A DNA stretch of 13,423 nt from Candidatus Heimdallarchaeota archaeon LC_3. Lineage in GTDB: Archaea; Asgardarchaeota; Heimdallarchaeia; Hodarchaeales; LC-3. The position numbers were made by a program, and so were the translations under genes. Within the stretch, counting starts at the first letter, position 1. Each line of letters starts with the position of its first letter. The notes beneath the pieces were generated by a model that saw only the letters and a list, made by a program, of their open reading frames with translations, was not told the origin of the DNA and did no database searches. The stretch lies in the NCBI GenBank assembly GCA_001940645.1, contig MDVS01000082.1:1-13423 (forward strand). The letters run 5' to 3'. This document shows, piece after piece, positions 6,704-13,423 of this stretch.

Positions 6704-7375
6704 TTATTCACGTTTTCTCCTTAAATATAGTGTTAGGAGTGCCACTGAAATTATTCCGGCTCCAATTACACCAGTTAAGATTATAACTTCAATCCATGAG
6801 AATGGAGCAGTTTCATCAGGTGCTTGAAAAAGTATAAGTATTCTTTCAAATTGTTCTGTGCTATTAAACTCGTTTCGGTAGAGTTGAATTCCTGTTAATA
6901 TGTCATAGTGGATTTTAATGCTTATACCAGGATCAGAAACATTATAAAATATTGTAAACGTGGTGAAGTTTGTATTTTCGACTATAAAATGCATATAGTA
7001 AGCTGACCATCCTAAATCAGTCCTATTATAGACACTTGCCCAATAATCCCAGTTATTTGAGATTGCTTGATAAGATGAAGTATTATTATACTCAATTAAT
7101 TCCCCATTCAAATATTTATTTATAATATATGGTCTTGCTGAACTATTATCAATAGAGGTGATGTTAATACCAATTATATCTCCAGTTTGATTACCCCATG
7201 ATTTTTTAGATAGAAAATATTGAGTACTTTTTGTTATTTGCCATGAGAATTCAGATCCTATTGTTAGGGGTGAGAAATATGAAGTAGGAATAATTTGGCT
7301 ATTAGAGGAGGGAACGTTTAGGAAAAGAAGAATTATTACCCACATATATAAATTTACATCTCGTTTTTTCATCAT
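6704..7375 (-). CDS. Sequon-rich anchored ectodomain protein
   Basis: 223 residues; the start is either of two adjacent ATG codons (7375 or 7372). Residues 10-26 (MWVIILLFLNVPSSNSQ) are a signal peptide. The domain outside the cell, residues about 27-190, carries nine N-X-S/T sequons (Asn 62, 71, 77, 97, 98, 117, 136, 145, 171), consistent with a glycosylated archaeal surface protein. Aromatic-rich parts (NNWDYWASVYNRTDLGWSAY) and the strand IHYDILTGIQLYRNEF point to a beta-rich fold. The 'D-TG-IQL' pattern is frequent in Asgard surface proteins as I remember them. A helix at about 195-217 and the tail LRRKRE anchor it. It is first in a two-gene unit with the six-helix membrane protein. A TATA-like AAAGATTTAAAATGG lies about 15-30 bases upstream. 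Ligand unknown. Confidence 0.8.
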   Translation of the reverse strand: MMKKRDVNLYMWVIILLFLNVPSSNSQIIPTSYFSPLTIGSEFSWQITKSTQYFLSKKSWGNQTGDIIGINITSIDNSSARPYIINKYLNGELIEYNNTSSYQAISNNWDYWASVYNRTDLGWSAYYMHFIVENTNFTTFTIFYNVSDPGISIKIHYDILTGIQLYRNEFNSTEQFERILILFQAPDETAPFSWIEVIILTGVIGAGIISVALLTLYLRRKRE

Positions 7376-7498
7376 TTTTTACATCTTTTTCCCATTTTAA
7401 ATCTTTAACTGAAATTAATATTTTATGGGTCAGTATATTCTCCAACCCAAGCTAACAATAAGTCTGTGGTATCCATTAATGAATGTATCCACGGATAA

Positions 7499-7913
7499 CA
7501 GAAGAAAGAAATTATAGTTCTTAATAAATCTGGACACGATAAGACATCAAACAAACTCCTAACAACTTCAACGATTATTAAAGCATTTTCAGTGGAAACA
7601 AGAAATATTGTTAATAACTATCATTTATATGATAAATCCGGTCAGTTATGGAATTTGACTCCTCCAATTTTCACAATTTGATTTTATTGATGTAAAAGAA
7701 TTTGATTCTCCTGATAATATTTCAATTAAAATAATAGCTGAATTTGTTCTATTAGATGTTCAGATTTCTAAAGCAAATACAGCGACTGGAAAATATTTAA
7801 TTGACGATCTTGGTGAAATACTGGCTTCAAAAAAGGTAGAAGATGGATTAACATTTGGAACAATAATTTTAATACTAATTCTTTCAGTAGTCTTAAGAAA
7901 CAAAAAAAAATAA
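7499..7913 (+). pseudogene. Frameshifted anchored ectodomain gene
   Basis: Two coding-like frames join to one plausible protein. The first (7499-7678, after a TAA at 7496) reads KKEIIVLNKSGHDKTSNKLL and later NNYHLYDKSGQLWNLTPP, then hits TGA at 7679-7681. The second frame, open from 7659, carries SQFDFIDVKEFDSPDNISIK, KIIAEFVLLDVQISKANTAT, a Gly-rich turn, then a helix (LTFGTIILILILSVVL) and the tail RNKKK before TAA at 7911-7913. A frameshift near 7660-7680 would fuse them into one C-terminally anchored beta-rich protein like its neighbours. No start codon is present. After the TAA, the same frame stays open for another 25 codons (to TAG at 7989) with a hydrophobic end, perhaps more decay. 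Confidence 0.6.
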
Positions 7914-8184
7914 TTTAAGCCCATTAATTTAACTGATGATTCTAATGTTGCTTTTATAGGCTCATCACTTATTATTTGGTGGATAATTTAGGAAACATTT
8001 TCGTTATTAATTCCAATTCTCCAAAAAATAGAGAAATGTCCGTTCATATGGTCTAAAATCATAAATTGATTAATTGGTAGGTGTATTATTCCTCATAACA
8101 ACTTAGTAAGAGTATATCTTATTCCTCTATCCAAATTAGCCTGAACTTGAAGATTCCCGATCAGAAAACTAATTATATAACTAT
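7914..8184. other. Gap between two decayed genes
   Basis: No intact gene. The first 78 bases continue the pseudogene frame beyond its stop (reading PINLTDDSNVAFIGSSLIIW). The rest, about 7992-8184, has stops in all frames and no recognisable RNA or repeat. Confidence 0.5.
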
Positions 8185-8715
8185 TTATTTTTTGAGCGGA
8201 CGTCTTTTGTTTCTAATCAAGAAATAGACTATGATGAAAACATAAATTGTTCCCAGGAGAGGAATAACAGGTAAATTCAAGATAATAAATTTAAAATGAA
8301 GGATACACTAACAAGAACCATACACTTGTCATCCATTGGTGATGGATCCATAATTTCTATTATAAAAGGAGCTTTACGGATAGGAAAAATCTATTCTGGA
8401 CCAACAAAAGATTGGAAAGGTGTCCGATGAAAATAACCTATACCTTCTAGGTCATTTTCATTTGTTAATACATGAACTATTGGGAAAGTAAGTAGGTTTT
8501 TTGTTATAATACAAAAATCCATTTTGTCTTCAGTTGAATATCTTATTCCGATTTTATAATCAAGGCCTAATAAGTTTAAGAGGATAGTACCGGAAAATGT
8601 CTTTGTTAACAAGCTTTTCAAGAAAAGAAATTGACCAATTCAATTCAATTTTGGGATAAAGTTCCTGTAAATTATAAACAGTCAAATTATTTAAACGGCT
8701 TATTAAAATTTGCAG
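8185..8715 (-). pseudogene. Anchored ectodomain gene broken by frameshifts and an in-frame TAG
   Basis: On the minus strand, coding-like pieces follow in order. First, 8715-8560 reads ISRLNNLTVYNLQELYPKIE and SISFLEKLVNKDIFRYYPLK, ending TGA. Second, in another frame, 8621-8394 reads LDYKIGIRYSTEDKMDFCII and NENDLEGIGYFHRTPFQSF, ending at TAG (8391-8393). Third, directly past this TAG in the same frame, 8390-8277 is still coding-like (FPIRKAPFIIEIMDPSPMDD). Fourth, back in the first frame, LNLPVIPLLGTIYVFIIVYF with tail RNKRRPLKK ends in TAA at 8185-8187. One TAG and two compensating frameshifts thus separate parts of what was one C-terminally anchored protein. No start is visible. An isolated 76-codon TTG frame within it is unlikely to be a gene. 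Confidence 0.6.
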
Positions 8716-8796
8716 TTATTAAATAGAAGAACAATATTATTTTTTGTTTAGATGTTTTGTAGGACAAAGTGATAGCTGGAGATAAGCTTTTTTGAT

Positions 8797-9027
8797 TTAG
8801 GATTCGATTATCATAGTAAATGTTTTTTCAATATATCTAATTGTTCTAATGTGTTTGAAAATGATGTTTTTTAAAGATTCCAAATCATCAGCTTCAATAC
8901 GCAATATAAGGTCGTAAATTCCATTAAGTATAAATGCTTTAGAGACATAAGGATTTTTTCTTAGTTCTTGGAGAATAAATCGCTCTTTACCAGTTTCACT
9001 ATTGATTAAAATAAAAGCACTCGACAT
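8797..9027 (-). CDS. Stand-alone Lrp/AsnC ligand-binding (RAM) domain protein
   Basis: 76 residues, MSSAFILINSETGKERFILQ through the hallmark NGIYDLILRIEADDLESLKN to the end strand EKTFTMIIES. This is the beta-alpha-beta-beta-alpha-beta ligand-binding domain of Lrp/AsnC regulators, here without the DNA-binding helix-turn-helix. Known stand-alone members assemble as dimers to octamers and bind amino acids or modulate full-length Lrp proteins. The ATG at 9027 is chosen over an upstream in-frame ATG at 9069. The reasons are that the fold begins at 9027, and that a BRE/TATA-like element (TTTTTAAAA on the minus strand, 9051-9059, with GAAAGA before it) sits about 28 bases upstream, inside the longer version, as expected for a short or leaderless message. 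Ligand unknown. Confidence 0.85.
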   Translation of the reverse strand: MSSAFILINSETGKERFILQELRKNPYVSKAFILNGIYDLILRIEADDLESLKNIIFKHIRTIRYIEKTFTMIIES

Positions 9028-9050
9028 AAAGTAATTTATTTGGTAATGAC

Positions 9051-9065
9051 TTTTAAAAATCTTTC
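9051..9065 (-). promoter_or_regulatory. BRE/TATA-like promoter of the RAM gene
   Basis: On the minus strand a purine-rich GAAAGA (9060-9065) precedes TTTTTAAAA (9051-9059), centred about 28 bases before the ATG at 9027. This spacing fits an archaeal promoter with a nearly leaderless transcript and supports the shorter start. Confidence 0.45.
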
Positions 9066-9069
9066 TCAA

Positions 9070-9390
9070 AAAGAGAAAAGAATGGAAGATTTCTTAAAAA
9101 CGATTATTTTAGTGATTCGCCACAGTGAGAAATTTCTTAAGGTGAAATTGGAACACATTCAAATTCAATCCTTCAAATTTAGCATACAAAATTAAACACA
9201 CATTTACTCTCTAAGTATGCTGGAATCATAAGGTTTTTTTTGTAGGCATTACTAAAAAATCATATAGGCTTCCCTACAAAATTATTAAAGTTATTTCACA
9301 AACCTTTTTTTTCAGTGAATGAGTCCGGAATAAAAAAATTAAAACAATCAATAATTATTTTGTTGTTCAAAGACAATTGGATGTTTGATA
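9070..9390. promoter_or_regulatory. Divergent intergenic region with two inverted repeats
   Basis: No gene seen. AGCATAC (9181-9187) is reverse-complementary to GTATGCT (9215-9221). Further on, TTTTGTAGG (9238-9246) is reverse-complementary to CCTACAAAA (9273-9281), with one more pair possible across a mismatch. They lie between the minus-strand RAM gene and the plus-strand membrane gene, so they may be operators or hairpins near transcript ends. Long T runs at 9233-9241 and 9306-9313 are also present. Confidence 0.4.
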
Positions 9391-9960
9391 ATGTTCTATA
9401 ATAAAGATTGGACAAAAGGAAAATATCTTTTATTAAAATGGGTTATCATTCTAGTAATTTTTTTCATAATCCTGACTCTTGAATATCGATGGAGGAGAAT
9501 GATCCATATCATTACTGGATTCATGTGGTGGGGAATGGTTTTTTTCTTAATTACAATCCTATTGCCGAAAATTGAACAGATGAAAAAATCAACCCAATTT
9601 GAAATCATAGGTTATCTTATACCAAGAATTTTTAGAACCGTAAGTGTAGTAGCCTTTTTTGCTGTCCTACTTGGGTGGTATAACACTTTAAATGATATTA
9701 GTTATTGGAACATTGATTATTTTTTTCTAAGGATCGAAAATACTTTATTTTTGCTCGGTAATCTAATGATAACTGGATTATACCTTTTTCATCTTTTTTT
9801 AGAAAACAGAGAAATCAAATTAGCCTTTAATATTTTAAAAGAACCAGATAACGATGATGTCTCAGAAAGAGTGGAAGATCTTATTGCTAAAATTAAGATA
9901 ATTCCTTATATAGGATTTACCATTCTGACAACAGGTGTTATATTAATGTTCATTCATTAA
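9391..9960 (+). CDS. Five-helix membrane protein, CopD/DUF2269-like pattern
   Basis: 189 residues from the ATG at 9391; a TTG two codons earlier is in frame but less likely. Helices by eye: 13-30, 37-58, 82-99, 115-136 and 171-187. Helix 2 starts MIHIITGFMWWGMVFFLITI and ends in LLPKIEQM. This 'His...Trp-x-Gly...Pro' arrangement is like helix 1 of CopD and DUF2269-type membrane proteins, in which a His at the helix start is often conserved (here His39). His134 lies near the end of helix 4. A polar segment at 137-170 (EPDNDDVSERVEDLIAKIKI) separates helices 4 and 5. A metal or heme role is possible but unproven. It lies between two RAM genes; the 126-base gap to the next suggests separate promoters. 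Confidence 0.7.
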   Translation: MFYNKDWTKGKYLLLKWVIILVIFFIILTLEYRWRRMIHIITGFMWWGMVFFLITILLPKIEQMKKSTQFEIIGYLIPRIFRTVSVVAFFAVLLGWYNTLNDISYWNIDYFFLRIENTLFLLGNLMITGLYLFHLFLENREIKLAFNILKEPDNDDVSERVEDLIAKIKIIPYIGFTILTTGVILMFIH

Positions 9961-10086
9961 ACAAGTATATTTCAAGTAAAATAAATTGCCAAATAACATT
10001 GGAAAGTATTAAAAGAGAATATATAAAAAAAATGAGAAAAAGGAAATATAAATTAAAAAGTTCTTATTCATCCGAAGATTTTTCTT

Positions 10087-10323
10087 ATGGCAATCATTTT
10101 TGTGTTAATCAAATGTCAAACTGGATTTGAAAAAGTCGTTAAATCATCCATTGAAAAAATGGCAAGATTAGTCGATAGAATTGATATCGTCACAGGGGAA
10201 TACGATCTTATTGTGCAATTAAGAGCTGAGACCAGTGGAGAGCTTCAAAGAATGGTCCTCGGAAAATTAAGAAACATCCCAAATATTATTCAAACTGTTT
10301 CACTGACTGTAATTGAGACTTAA
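10087..10323 (+). CDS. Second stand-alone Lrp/AsnC ligand-binding (RAM) domain protein
   Basis: 78 residues from ATG, MAIIFVLIKCQTGFEKVVKS through VTGEYDLIVQLRAETSGELQ to the last strand VSLTVIET. It has the same length, strand order and G-x-YDL-I signature as the RAM protein encoded on the minus strand at 8797-9027. The two also share TG-x-E near the start and IE[ST] at the end. They are clearly homologous but diverged. It lacks a helix-turn-helix, so it would act by binding a small ligand and perhaps by forming mixed rings with other Lrp-type proteins. A TATA-like AAATATAAA (about 10045-10052) lies near 39 bases upstream, leaving a short leader without a Shine-Dalgarno site. Confidence 0.85.
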   Translation: MAIIFVLIKCQTGFEKVVKSSIEKMARLVDRIDIVTGEYDLIVQLRAETSGELQRMVLGKLRNIPNIIQTVSLTVIET

Positions 10324-10435
10324 AGACGATAAAACTAACACATTTAGATTAATCGAATAATCAATACTATAATTTTCGTACAAGAAAACCCTCCAGACCA
10401 GCACAAAAAGTGAAAGAAAATAATAACTTTACCAT

Positions 10436-10465
10436 GAAATGATTAGTAGATATCAGAATCATTTC
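10436..10465. repeat. Perfect 9-base dyad
   Basis: GAAATGATT (10436-10444) and AATCATTTC (10457-10465) are perfect reverse complements around a 12-base spacer containing GATATC. The element is about 110 bases after the RAM gene's stop. It could be an RNA hairpin in the 3' region or an operator. Confidence 0.4.
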
Positions 10466-10839
10466 GTTAATTAAGAAGAATTATTACATGCAAAACCGAC
10501 ATTATCGATATTAGATAATTTTATACTGATAAATAATCAGTTTCAACGTTAAGGGTGAATTTTTTCTTAATCAACCATTACTGCAAGTAATTTATTATTC
10601 TTTAATTCAATCATAATCAGAAGTACAATAGTATAATCAAGGTTAATTAGGATATAGTTAAGAGAATTTATCTTGTTTCGAACATCAAACATTATTCTTT
10701 ACTCGTGTGATTAAGATGAAATCAGAAGAGATACTTAAAAGTAATAACAGTTATACTATTTATGTTTTAAGGTGTAAATATTAAAAAGTTCAATTAATTG
10801 ACTAATTTCTGATTAATAGAGACAATTAAATCATTTTTA

Positions 10840-10875
10840 TTAAAACCTTATGCCAATTAATTTTAAAACCTTATG
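10840..10875 (+). repeat. 13-base direct repeat at 23-base period
   Basis: TTAAAACCTTATG is present at 10840-10852 and again at 10863-10875. The period of 23 bases is close to two helical turns, so a dimeric regulator could touch both on one face. It lies about 180-210 bases before the kinase start. Confidence 0.55.
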
Positions 10876-11041
10876 GATATTTAGATGTAGAAGAAGAATT
10901 GCTAATTTTCAAGACTAAAAAGTGGTCTAATATATAAAGACATAAATACAGATATTCTTGAATATGAATATTTTACAAAAAAATTTTCATTATAATCTAT
11001 TTACACAGTACATTATAATAATATCAACTACTAATTGTCAC

Positions 11042-11056
11042 TGAGGTTTAAATACG
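11042..11056 (+). promoter_or_regulatory. Shine-Dalgarno site placing an ACG start
   Basis: TGAGGT at 11042-11047 puts GAGG seven bases before an ACG codon at 11054-11056. The layout closely matches the well-supported start at 5049, where CTGAGG precedes ATG AAT AAT at nearly the same distance. The TGA within this site is also the in-frame stop that bounds the reading frame, so no start further upstream is possible. Confidence 0.5.
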
Positions 11057-12970
11057 AACAATATTGAACTCGATAAATTAATAATACCAGAATTTAAAAA
11101 TTTTTTATCTGATTCTAAACTTTTATTCTGGTTTATCGATAAAGACAACATTATCCATTTCTTAAATAAAGATAAAAGCATTCTAGATCATGAAATAATA
11201 TCAGACAAAGTCCCAATAGAGAAATATCTATCTTACGTGCATCCAGATGATAGAGAAATTTTTCTAGATTCACTGGAGATTACACGCAAAAATAAAATAA
11301 AAACTGAATTTCAATACCGATTAAGACTAAATAATAATAAAATAAACGAATTTCATCTCACTCAATATGTTACTGATAACAAACAAACGAATTTATTGAT
11401 ATTTGGGTTGAATTTTAATATTTCTAAGGTCAGAATAAAAGAAAGAGAAGACCTGTTTACGGAAAATCGTTGGAAAATCGCATTGGAACATAGTAATATT
11501 GGTGTTTGGGATGCAAATCTTTTATCAAAGAAAATTTTCTTTTCTAAACAATGGAAAGAAATCCTGGGATACCAAGAACATGAAATAACTGATCAAGCAG
11601 ATGAATGGGATCGGCGGGTTCATCCTGAAGATTACCAAAGAATTATCACTATTATTAATGAACATTTAGTTGGCCAAACTTCAGAATATATTGCTGAGTA
11701 TAGAATGAGATGCAAAGATGATTCATATAAATGGGTATTAGCTCATGGAAAGGTATTGCGCAATGACAAGAATGAACCTGTTCGTTTAATTGGAACACAT
11801 GCTGATATTACTGATAGAAAATTAATGGATAATAAATTGCGGTTATCCCAGGAAAATTTAGTTAAAAAAGTTGAGGAAAAAACCGAAGAAGTTCTTAAAG
11901 AAAAATATAGAATAGAAACAATGCTCGATGCTATTTCTGATAGTATATTAGTATTATCAAATAATGGCTTACTCTATTATGCAAATAACAGTTTCAAAGC
12001 CTTATTTGAGAGAGCTTGCAATCAAACCTTACCCAAAAAATTTATTATTTATGATTTATGTGGACTTAAACTTATTGATTCAATTCTGAAGATTATTACG
12101 TCGAAAGATCCTAAACCTGTTATCATTGAACCAACTGATGGTATTTATTTTCAAACATCGCTCGTCCATATTTTTCTTCCTTATTCAAATCAACCATTAG
12201 GAACTATGATTGAATTACGGGATATAACGAAATTTCAGATATTTGAAAATATGAGAAAACATTTTGTTTCAAATGTGTCTCACGAGCTTAGAACCCCGAT
12301 TACATCAATAAGTCTTTCAATTAATAACTTGATTAAGTATAAAAATAAAATGTCTGCCGTTCAAATTAATGAAACTTTATCCATGATTAAAGAAAGTTCA
12401 GAACTTTTAAATTTGATGATAGAAGAGTTGTTAATTATTTCACGCATAGAATCTGGAAAAATAGAATTAAATATGTCAGTATTTTCAATAATAGAGATTA
12501 TTAGTGAAGTAAAAATGTATTTTACTCCCCAACTAAAATCAAAAAACATCGATTTGATAGCTGATGTTAATCCTGATCTTCAATTCTATGGTGATAGCTC
12601 AAGAATAAATCAAATAATACGTATTCTTATTGAAAATGCTATAAAATACTCACATGAATATAAAAAAATAGAGATTAAAATTTTAAAAAATTATCTGGGA
12701 GAATATAACCCCGAAATTTTACCCGGGATTCTTATTCAAGTAATTGATGAGGGAATTGGAATTAAACAACATGAATTACCATTTGTATTTGAGCGCTTCT
12801 TTCGGTCAGAAGATGTTCGTGAAATTCAAGGAACTGGTCTTGGTCTCTCAATTGCTAAAGAAATTATCGAACTTCACAAAGGTCAAATTTATGTTAAAAG
12901 TAATTCTCAAATCGGAAGTATTTTTTCCGCTTTTTTACCAGATTTAAGGAAAGATGAAGCTCCTAAATAA
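11054..12970 (+). CDS. Three-PAS soluble sensor histidine kinase, ACG start inferred
   Basis: 638 residues if begun at ACG 11054. The first conventional start (GTG 11237) would remove 61 residues that belong to the first PAS domain. Order: PAS about 19-130 (LLFWFIDKDNIIHFLN ... HPDDREIF); PAS_3-type about 139-256 (NIGVWDANLLSKKIFFSKQW ... VHPEDYQR ... GTHADITDRK); helical linker to 286; third PAS about 287-394 ending MIELRDITKF. HisKA follows at about 401-466, with the phospho-accepting His410 in SNVSHELRTPITS. HATPase_c is at about 509-633, with Asn528 (N box), DEGIGI from Asp565, FERFFR, and GTGLGLSIAKEII from Gly593, so it should be active. No membrane helices: it senses a cytoplasmic signal. 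The phosphate goes to the response regulator encoded 17 bases downstream in the same operon. Confidence 0.9.
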   Translation, partial: TNNIELDKLIIPEFKNFLSDSKLLFWFIDKDNIIHFLNKDKSILDHEIISDKVPIEKYLSYVHPDDREIFLDSLEITRKNKIKTEFQYRLRLNNNKINEFHLTQYVTDNKQTNLLIFGLNFNISKVRIKEREDLFTENRWKIALEHSNIGVWDANLLSKKIFFSKQWKEILGYQEHEITDQADEWDRRVHPEDYQRIITIINEHLVGQTSEYIAEYRMRCKDDSYKWVLAHGKVLRNDKNEPVRLIGTHADITDRKLMDNKLRLSQENLVKKVEEKTEEVLKEKYRIETMLDAISDSILVLSNNGLLYYANNSFKALFERACNQTLPKKFIIYDLCGLKLIDSILKIITSKDPKPVIIEPTDGIYFQTSLVHIFLPYSNQPLGTMIELRDITKFQIFENMRKHFVSNVSHELRTPITSISLSINNLIKYKNKMSAVQINETLSMIKESSELLNLMIEELLIISRIESGKIELNMSVFSIIEIISEVKMYFTPQLKSKNIDLIADVNPDLQFYGDSSRINQIIRILIENAIKYSHEYKKIEIKILKNYLGEYNPEILPGILIQVIDEGIGIKQHELPFVFERFFRSEDVREIQGTGLGLSIAKEIIELHKGQIYVKSNSQIGSIFSAFLPDLRKDEAPK

Positions 12971-12987
12971 CTTGAATGGTGTCAAAC

Positions 12988-13423
12988 ATGGATGAACTCA
13001 TTTTAGTTGTTGAAGATAATCCCAAAATTTTGAAAAATATTCAAATGATGCTTGAATTTAACGATTATATTGTAATTACCTCATCTAATGGAATTGATGC
13101 AATTGATACGTTATCTAATTCAGATAGAAAACCTGATTTAATTATAAGTGACATTATGATGCCAAAAATGGACGGATATGAATTTTTTAAAACAATATCC
13201 ATAAATCCTAAATGGTTTAGCATCCCATTCATATTTTTATCAGCAAAAGCAACTCCAGAAGATATTCAATTAGGAAAATTATTAGGGATAGATGATTATA
13301 TAACTAAACCATTTCAAGAAGAAGAATTGCTTAGTTCGATAAGAGGAAAATTGCATAGAAAAAAGCAGTTATCTAAATTTAATGAAAAGTTTATGAAAAT
13401 GTTAGATAATAAACTTGTTGAGG
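12988..13423 (+). CDS. CheY-like response regulator, runs off the window
   Basis: A receiver domain begins MDELILVVEDNPKILKNIQM and the frame stays open to the window end, 145 residues so far. Key residues are all there: acidic pair Glu9/Asp10, phospho-accepting Asp55 in LIISDIMMPKMDGYEF, Ser85 in FLSAKA, and Lys107 in DDYITKPFQ. After the receiver (about residue 122) a basic helical stretch (KLHRKKQLSKFNEKFMKM) leads into an output region outside the window, so the effector type cannot be told. An in-frame ATG at 12976, six bases after the kinase stop, is an alternative start; 12988 is preferred because receivers usually start so close to the first strand. No strong ribosome site is present, suggesting coupling to the kinase. 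Confidence 0.92.
   Translation, partial: MDELILVVEDNPKILKNIQMMLEFNDYIVITSSNGIDAIDTLSNSDRKPDLIISDIMMPKMDGYEFFKTISINPKWFSIPFIFLSAKATPEDIQLGKLLGIDDYITKPFQEEELLSSIRGKLHRKKQLSKFNEKFMKMLDNKLVE

Larger units (their letters stand above)
10324..11053. other. 730-base stretch without a gene, upstream of the kinase
   Basis: No convincing gene on either strand. It holds a 9-base dyad (10436-10465) and a 13-base direct repeat (10840-10875). A 22-codon ATG frame at 10716-10784 (MKSEEILKSNNSYTIYVLRC) may be a remnant. TATA-like CATTATAATC at 10989-10998 and CATTATAATA at 11011-11020 lie before the kinase. For a long AT-rich gap in an otherwise packed region, its length is notable. Confidence 0.6.

Noticed and set aside
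8391..8393. In-frame TAG with coding beyond it, as for pyrrolysine
   Set aside because: The same gene carries frameshifts and no start codon, and there is no methylamine methyltransferase context; decay explains it better.
8391..8621. 76-codon TTG-started frame as an independent gene
   Set aside because: No ribosome site, and coding-like sequence continues on both sides in other frames or past the stop, so it is the middle piece of a pseudogene.
12361..12947. Frames within the kinase (minus 62 and plus 67 codons)
   Set aside because: Both overlap the HisKA/HATPase coding sequence with well-placed motifs; shadows.

Overview
The window is strongly AT-rich and looks archaeal, most likely from an Asgard-type (Promethearchaeota) genome. 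The archaeal signs are two small stand-alone Lrp/AsnC ligand-binding (RAM) proteins, TATA-like boxes about 25-30 bases upstream of starts that mostly lack strong Shine-Dalgarno sites, and many membrane-anchored outside-facing proteins rich in N-glycosylation sequons. The Asgard assignment is inference from overall gene style; no marker gene is present.

Layout. Bases 1-2100 are a zone of broken genes: a membrane-protein tail, a decayed P-loop ATPase start, the tail of an anchored ectodomain protein, and a DDE transposase cut off before its last catalytic residue. Bases 2101-5762 hold a small membrane ORF of uncertain strand, an unrecognised Lys-rich protein, two anchored ectodomain proteins, a gene fragment, and a seven-helix membrane protein preceded by three phased TTAAAC repeats. 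Bases 5973-7375 hold a tight minus-strand pair: a glycosylation-rich ectodomain protein and a six-helix membrane protein. Bases 7499-8715 hold two more decayed ectodomain genes, broken by frameshifts and an in-frame TAG. Bases 8797-10323 hold two RAM proteins flanking a five-helix membrane protein. After a 730-base non-coding stretch, bases 11054-13423 hold a two-component system: a soluble three-PAS histidine kinase and the start of its response regulator.

The clearest functional unit is the kinase/regulator pair. The kinase appears to start at an ACG codon behind a good Shine-Dalgarno site; starting at the first conventional codon would cut its first PAS domain. The rest reads as an accessory, surface-protein-rich region with heavy gene decay. 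I did not find a convincing new multi-gene system. The items most worth checking are the ACG start, the phased repeats, the RAM/membrane-protein cluster with its dyad symmetries, and a possible structured element at 4057-4118.
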